A DNA stretch of 64,000 bases, taken from positions 39,217,353 through 39,281,352 of the forward strand of contig CM060198.1 of NCBI GenBank assembly GCA_030549335.1. The letters run 5' to 3'. Position 1 is the first letter of the stretch. Each line of letters opens with the position of its first letter. Position numbers and translations under genes: made by a program. The notes under the pieces were generated by a model. It ran no database searches. It was not told where the DNA came from and worked only from the letters and a program-made list of their open reading frames with translations. Below are positions 58,575 to 64,000 of this stretch, one piece after another. Origin of the DNA: Pontederia crassipes (taxonomy: Eukaryota; Streptophyta; Magnoliopsida; Commelinales; Pontederiaceae).

Positions 58575-60272
58575 ACCAACCAACCTGGACTTTGATTCTT
58601 TCTTATTATTCTTACCGGATATAAAAACATTAAGGATTGTTTCCAGCATAGACTTATTAGACGTTCCCATATGACATAAGCGCTCTTAGGTGGGGCCATC
58701 ATTCGCCAGGTCTTTGAGTGCCCGTCGTACCACGTGGTTGGTGCACTAGGCTGATCGAGACTCTACTTTTAGGATCTGGCACCTGCGCTCGACTCGGTCT
58801 GCCAGTCAATTTTGGCTCTACATCCGGTCGTGCGTGGTATGTTCGCGATTCGTACAAATGGAACGCATCGCGTACGTTAACCTTCCTTTATTGGGCTGGG
58901 CCATTCCATCAAAGATTGGAGAAGGGGCCCAATCTCGTATTTGATGGTCGGCGTGGCAATAGGCTTCGCTTCGTAGACTGGTTTCCCAGCCGTTGCAAAG
59001 ACTTCGCGAGAACGGTCAGGGGCGGCGCGGGGATGCGATTCGCCAAGCTGGGGTAAACAAAGCAAAGCCGTCCGGCCCCACCGGATTAGGAATGCGAAGG
59101 CCTGCCTTTCCTTCGAAAGGAGACCCAGGAAAGAAAGAGCTATGCTATTGACCGACCCTTTCGTAGTTACTTCAAATCAATAGGCCTCTCATTTATCTGA
59201 ATTTGGAAGACGGGCGGGCTAAATAGAGAATGAAATGCGGGGTCGCGCCCTTGATTTTCTTTAAGGGCTGCTCGCCCTAGTTAATTAAGTACCTAAAGGC
59301 TTTCGGGGCGAATCTAAGCCCTTTGAAGCGCCAGTAGTTGTAGTTGTGGCCAGCCACACCAACCCTTTCGTTCCACTCGCTCCGGGTTCCGATCTATATG
59401 ACCTCAGGATGGTACAAAGTACACCTCTTCCGTAGAGGCAGGTAGTAAGCTAACCCTTAAGAGTCGGGGGAGCCGAGCCCTCAACTGGAAAAATCTCCGT
59501 GCGTGGCATGAGTTGGAATCCTAGAAAAGATCTTATGAGACCCGCCCACTATTACTACGAAAAAAGCCCTGCCCTGGCACCTTCGCTAGACGGAGAGTAA
59601 GCTACTTCTATTAGCGCCGGACCGTCGAGTCGAATTGATCGTGTCATGTGCAACGTCCATCAATGATGGTTCATTAATGTCCATTGATTTAGACTCCTTC
59701 CCCCTTCCCTAATACGAAAAAGATCGAGAGGGGCGCGAGAAATATTCCGAACGGAAAGAAAAGCCTTTCGACTCACTCTCGTATGGCTCGCCCTCGAGCC
59801 CTGGGCGGGTCGGCCGGGTCTTTCCCTGTTGTTCTGTTCCCGCCACGAGAAAGACGCACGGAAGAGGTATGCCCAGCGCGTGGAGGATCCGTTGAGAGTG
59901 TCCGTTGTCTCGGTAGGGAACAGTACCCATTTATTGTCTTGATAAAAAAAGGTCAGTGCTACGGTCCCTATTGTTTGATCCACTATTGACCGGGGACGAG
60001 CCCCGACTTCCATAGGTCCTTGGTTCGACCTCCCGTAGCGGTCCTTGCTTTTATTTAAGAAAGCGGAGCGGGGTCAATTTCTCGTATTTGCTCAGTGTGC
60101 CCCCCTTTAGTCGAGTGCCCCGCCCGGTTCACTGGGCTGTTGGCCTACCAAGCACTTGCCCGCTGCTTCTGCCGCCCGCTTGGGCGGGCTCCGCGCTCGT
60201 TATCCTTACTGTTCTCTCTGCTGGGCCCCCTCCTATTGCTCTAGCCATAAGCTATGGCAGCTCCAGCTCGCA

Positions 60273-60306
60273 CCCACTCTGGCCCGCCCTGCGAGGCCAG
60301 AGTGGG
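60273..60306 (-). other. Perfect 12-bp hairpin in nad4 intron 3
   Basis: CCCACTCTGGCC at 60273-60284 pairs with GGCCAGAGTGGG at 60295-60306 around a 10-base loop. It lies about 600 bases into the intron, where group II introns carry long peripheral stems, so it probably belongs to the intron fold. Confidence 0.7.
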
Positions 60307-60907
60307 CTCAGCGGCCAGCCCCTGACGTTAGGGGGTCTTTCGCTTTTGCCAGATCTATAGAGATATTACGAGTCTTCCGTCCCAGATTCCCTCGCCGCGG
60401 CCATCTGGTTCACCGGTACTACCAAAAAGTCTCATGCTTACGTTACTGTGACTGATATATCTCGGACCACGAAGACCCCGGTCGTGCTTCTGGTTTCCAT
60501 TCCCATCATCATATTGAAGGAAACTCCTCGTGCTCTGCCATAAGAACTTGGAGTCCGTATCATGGTGAAGGTAAGGTAACGCTGTGATTCTTGCTCAAAA
60601 AACGGACCGAACGCGTTCTAGTTATTGGCTCGTCCGACCCGGCAGCATTCATGAGTTGCTCGTTCAACTGTCCCTCGGAGACACGGTCGAGAAGTGCCAT
60701 GCATGGTCGCCCCCCGTCCTATCTTTCTCTCGGTCCCATCCGGGCCCCTCTGGGGTAATAAAGAAATGGATCAAAAAAGGGGACTTCTGCTACAGGCTAT
60801 GCCACCCATTACTTATGGGGGAAGTAGCATCCGTCCCATCGCAAGCACCTACAATGTCATGATCACATTGGTTTACCCTTTTTTGGTAGTTCAACGGACG
60901 GTCGCCC

Positions 60908-61331
60908 CTCCAACAAGAAAAGGTAGAAATATGGAAACTTCTCTGCCATTTGGATCGGAGAATTTATGAAGGAAATCGGGTTTTAAATTTCCAGAAACCG
61001 CACGATTATATAGCCAAAGGGAATACGCCGCGCCTAAAATCATCCCAAGCGCTGCTAATGTGGCTACTAAGCTATTTCTTTGGAAAGCTCCTACTGAGAT
61101 TGGAAATTCCCCGATAAAGCTGCTAGTGCCAGGGTGAACTCATATTGGCCAAAGTGGAAGAGAAGGAAATGGTAGAGAGATTCGGCATGGTGCTCACTGA
61201 ACCTCCATAATATCTAGCAAGTCGAGTCTTATGTCGGTCATATAGAACACCAACACATAGAAAAAGGGCTGGAGGAACCAGTCCATGACTTGACATCGGT
61301 AGAATGCTACCTCCAATTCCCTGTATGTTTG
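60908..61331 (-). pseudogene. nad4: nad4 exon 3, frameshifted
   Basis: Read from 61331 down, the exon gives NIQGIGGSILPMSSHGLV, then PPALFLCVGVLYDRHKTRLA, RYYGGSV and STMPNLSTISFSSTLANM, the conserved antiporter-like core of NADH dehydrogenase subunit 4. After ANMSS the frame meets TAG at 61125-61123. The following bases give GTSSFIGEFP, AFQRNSLVATLAALG, AAYSLWLYNRAVSGNLKPDF and LPFLVGG only in the next frame. The break is one extra C in the run at 61132-61134 (CCC where CC is expected). This exon is therefore 424 bases instead of the usual 423. Codons such as CCG, TCA, CCT and GCT sit at positions where editing would give L, L, S and V, so the DNA is unedited. A single-base homopolymer sequencing error is the main alternative to a true mutation. 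Confidence 0.9.
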
Positions 61332-64000
61332 ATAGAGCCAAATATTCCCCCGGAGTACGCCGATTACCCCCCGAACCGTACAAGATAGTTACCACCTATC
61401 ATACGGCTTTCTAACTCCACTTCTTTTTCTGGTCGTTCCGCTCTGTCGGATCTCTGGTAGTATCAGAGATCTCTAACCCCCGATTTGACAACACGGTTCC
61501 CGCTTCCGTTTTGAGTTGCGCATCTTTTTCCCCAGGGCATACTAAAGTCTCACATCGTAGACCCCCACCCCAACTCGATCTTCCTTATCAGTGAATCGGA
61601 ACATAGTGCATAGGTACTCTTCGATGCTGCGAGGACGAGACGACGTGACATACTACGATCACGTACAAAAGTTCTGCCCTTCGGCTCGGCAATATGGAAC
61701 CTCTCAACTGCTCCCTTTATGGGGTCCTATCGGGCTGTGTTTCCCTAGAGGGGGCCGGGCTGTGTTTCCCCAGCGGCCACCCAGTGGCGGCAGAAAACGA
61801 ACTCGGGTGGGCTCCGCGCGGTTCGCGTTTTATTGTTAAGAGAGCTTCTCATTCTCTTATAGAAGCCCGCGTCCACGCGGGTAAAGCCCAGCGAAGCTGC
61901 AGAGAGCACTGAGCAATGGGGGGATGAGGGCGACTCCGCCCATGGGTTGGACCACACCACAGGCAGAAGCCCTTCCACGACAAGAGAAGGGTCGTAGTCA
62001 GACCGGAACAAGAAACGGGAGCTAGTCGTTGGAGGGAAGACAAGGCTCGTTCCGTGCGACTCCACAGAAGAGTACGCGCGCTACAAAACGCAGCCAGCTT
62101 AAAAACGCTAGCTAGCTACTCTAGTAGCCTTATTTAAACTAGGGTTGCCTACGTCCGGCGCGCTACGGCAACACGTTTACTCTCCCCTGCTTGCTTCTTT
62201 CTGTTCGACGCTCCGCTCGCAGCCTCCCCACCCTTGCTTAGCGTTCTACTTGTGATCCTGGAGGATTTTGAGAAATGCTAATACCTCTTTTTATGCCGGG
62301 AAGAAATCCTTTCTTCTTTTCTTTCATGTGAACGGCCCTATCTTGTAAAAAAGAGTTTTCGTGCTATACACGAAAGACCAACCAACAACAAAAAGAAAGA
62401 CCGTACCATTTTGGTACCTCGAAAGGGAGGTGCTCCTTATGATGCTACGGACGGCTGTCCGAAGTGCAATGACGGGCTTGGATAGGATAGGATTGTGCGT
62501 GCCGGGCCCTTCGGGTGTCCATATTTTGGCCGAGTTCCCCGTTGCGTAGGCCCCTATGTTACGCGGCCGTAATATTTTGTCACGTTCCACCGCAGTTACG
62601 CCACAAATTCAAGGTTCCACACGAGCTCCCGTTCTGCGGCGTGGTGGCAGGACCGCTAGGGGATTGGCTCCGGGTGTAGGTAGGGTAAAATCTGCAGGGG
62701 TCATGCAAATACATAGGCCCCTCCCTTCTGCCGAGTTGATTAGAAGGCGGTTTCCGTTCTACGGTCCCTCAGAGCGAACGAAGGGTTAGGCAGGTAGTAC
62801 GGGCCCTCTGACTTCCAGCTATGTGCTGTGTGCGACTCCCGCGAAGCGAATGAAGGGAAGCTCGAAGAGCTTTCTCCGCCTGCGGCTTATGTAGTGGTCG
62901 GCATTCCTATGTGCTCCGACTTCTTGGGCCCCCACTGGAGATGAGATGACGGGTAACCCTTGGTGTCGTGACGCTTTGGGTGACGAAGGTTACCGGGGTG
63001 ACAGTTTATGGATGGATTCCGTGGGCCTCCCTCCAACTCAATCAATATCAAAAACATGTCGTGACCATGACGGAGCAAACGGAGGCATCAAAGCCGTAGT
63101 GCGCTAGCGCGCCCTGTTGTTTTGCCGACTACTCTAGTCTACTAGACTAGACTAGAACTATATCCTACTACACTATAGGCTAGGGCTAGGCTACTTCTAG
63201 CTTCTATAGTGAGTGGCCCTTCCGCTTTTGTTTAGTTGTTGTTTGTATTGTATTACCGGAATTGAACACATATCAAACAAAGGTGATCAATCAGTAGTTG
63301 CCCTTCTCCGGCCTGGGAAAAGCAGCGAACTCTAGAAGCTAGGGGCTTTTTTTTCATGATCGCGACTGTAGTAGGTTGGGGGAAGCAACCGCTTCTACGA
63401 CAGCTCCGCAACTACTGTCTAATCTAGTACGCTTGCTTGCGCGAAGGCTTCGAGTCCTTTTCGCTAGGTCCAAAAGCTTTCTCAAAGCGAAAGATCTGAT
63501 CCAACGGAAATCCCGCATATTGAGCGCAGCTGATATGTGGCTATTAGGCGCGATCATCTCATGCCATAAAAGACTTCTATATGGCCCGTCATATAAAGAA
63601 AGAATATCTATGGATAGACAGACATTCCATTGATTCACGAAATGGCTCGTCGATCCAAATGAATCATTCTTCTGGTCTCTCTCCGCCCCCCGCCCCGAAA
63701 CTGACCCATGGCACAGCGCCCATTCGCTTCGCGCGCGGGAAGGCAACGAAGTGAAGTTCAAGAGACCGCAGCGGAGTGGAGCAGCCGTGACACGAAGTTC
63801 TTTACCTTAGCTGGATCTCGCTGGTGCCACCTAAACGGTAGGTAGGCGACGGATGTGTGACGTTTGGAGTTGTCATTCGTGCACCTGTCCCCAATAGAAG
63901 AATGAGTGATCCGTTCCCTTGCAGATCATGGCCTAACCACTCGGTCCCCGATGGCCAGTGGGGGATTCGGTATAGCAGCTCACGTTCGTTTGCGCTGCGC
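61332..64000 (-). other. nad4: nad4 intron 2 (3' part), group II, running out of the window
   Basis: Just upstream of exon 3 on the minus strand is a group II intron end. Domain V is at 61373-61410, with AAGCCGTATGATAG pairing to CTATCTTGTACGGTT, and a short domain VI ends in CTAT at 61332. The rest is assigned to the intron by position only, because nad4 exon 2 was not found up to 64000. The intron interior has no recognised gene. It holds a 15-bp direct repeat CGGGCTGTGTTTCCC (61731 and 61756), a CTAG-rich stretch at 63125-63200 and chance open frames. No maturase frame was seen. Confidence 0.65.
61373..61410 (-). other. Group II intron domain V of nad4 intron 2
   Basis: The minus strand has AAAGCC at the base pairing with GGTTC, an AGC triad, a GTATGATAG/CTATCTTGTAC stem and a loop wider than the usual four bases (GTGGTAA), giving 38 bases in all. 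Its place about 40 bases before exon 3 fits domain V followed by domain VI. Confidence 0.75.

Larger units (their letters stand above)
58468..60907 (-). other. nad4: nad4 intron 3, group II, 2440 bases
   Basis: The intron lies between exon 3 (ending GTTGGAG) and exon 4 (starting TTGTTCGG). These boundaries were chosen because they restore the codon order V-G-V-V-R/W-M-G across the splice and give the expected exon lengths. It begins GGGCG, against the group II consensus GUGYG, and ends TAC. A 34-base domain V lies at 58541-58574: GAGCC pairs with GGTTC at its base and GATAG with CTATC below the GGAGA-type loop. Domain VI fills 58469-58540. A perfect 12-bp hairpin is at 60273-60306. The open frames inside (for example 58718-59056, 59660-60013 and 60584-60862) show no maturase motifs and are chance. 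Confidence 0.85.
53788..64000. other. Mitochondrial DNA block (probable NUMT), at least 10.2 kb
   Basis: From 53788 base composition and content change to those of plant mitochondrial DNA: ccmB, nad4 exons 3 and 4, two group II intron ends with domain V, and long non-coding spacer. Codons that need C-to-U editing are still C, and introns are present, so the source was genomic mitochondrial DNA. A frameshift in nad4 exon 3 argues that this copy is not the working one. It continues past the window. The alternative is a misjoined mitochondrial contig. Confidence 0.85.

Noticed and set aside
58366..58674. Plus-strand 102-codon open frame
   Set aside because: It is antisense to nad4 exon 4 and to the intron domain V, which explain the sequence better.
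59660..60013. 117-codon minus-strand frame and overlapping frames in 58700-60870
   Set aside because: They lie inside nad4 intron 3, overlap one another on both strands and show no maturase or other domain.
61591..62065. Overlapping frames of 64-106 codons
   Set aside because: Several frames on both strands overlap in GC-rich intron sequence with no family likeness.
54293..64000. Expressed nuclear gene transfer of ccmB or nad4
   Set aside because: Introns and unedited C residues are kept, and there is no presequence or nuclear promoter, so this is passive DNA transfer, not a functional nuclear gene.

Overview
The window reads as a flowering-plant nuclear locus made of three unlike DNA types joined end to end: a satellite array (1 to about 52080), one long terminal repeat (LTR) of a retrotransposon (about 52080-53787), and a long block of plant mitochondrial DNA (53788 to the window end). 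The plant assignment rests on mitochondrial ccmB and nad4 with group II introns in the angiosperm arrangement, and on many codons that still carry the C that plant mitochondria edit to U. I cannot name the species.

Satellite, 1-52080. About 300 head-to-tail copies of a ~172-bp monomer, all in one orientation, running off the left edge. Each typical monomer has an alternating GC tract, a 12-bp palindrome, further A/T cores flanked by CG, and signs of an older ~86-88-bp duplication. The monomers form nested higher-order repeats (HORs). These are a 2056-bp 12-mer (1-5665), a 1888-bp 11-mer (11275-18824), a 686-bp 4-mer, a 441-bp module of two monomers plus a 97-bp piece, and a 3092-bp 18-mer (32934-39115). 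Above these, a block of about 12-14 kb occurs twice (about 11190-25470 and 38600-51240). Its copies differ by insertions or losses of exactly one 1888-, 686- or 441-bp unit, the signature of unequal exchange. I find no gene in the array. The many short open frames on both strands are repeats of the monomer.

LTR, 52080-53787. An AT-rich 1.7-kb element ends in CGCATCA and starts with (A)GATGCG, nearly the matching inverted end. It has a TATA box, a U3-like part with repeated GGCCGAGATT motifs, and a U5-like part with a repeated CCAGT..GTGGAG motif. Its two flanks are satellite and mitochondrial DNA, with no matching target-site duplication.

Mitochondrial block, 53788-64000. All genes are on the minus strand: ccmB (54294-54914, full length), nad4 exon 4 (58379-58467), nad4 intron 3 (58468-60907), nad4 exon 3 (60908-61331) and the 3' part of nad4 intron 2. 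Introns are kept and edit sites are unedited, so the transfer was of DNA, not RNA. Exon 3 has a one-base insertion that shifts the frame, fitting a non-functional nuclear copy (NUMT). nad4 exons 1 and 2 are not in the window. The rest is mitochondrial-type spacer with two unassigned open frames. A chimeric assembly joining nuclear and mitochondrial contigs remains an alternative that only reads can exclude.
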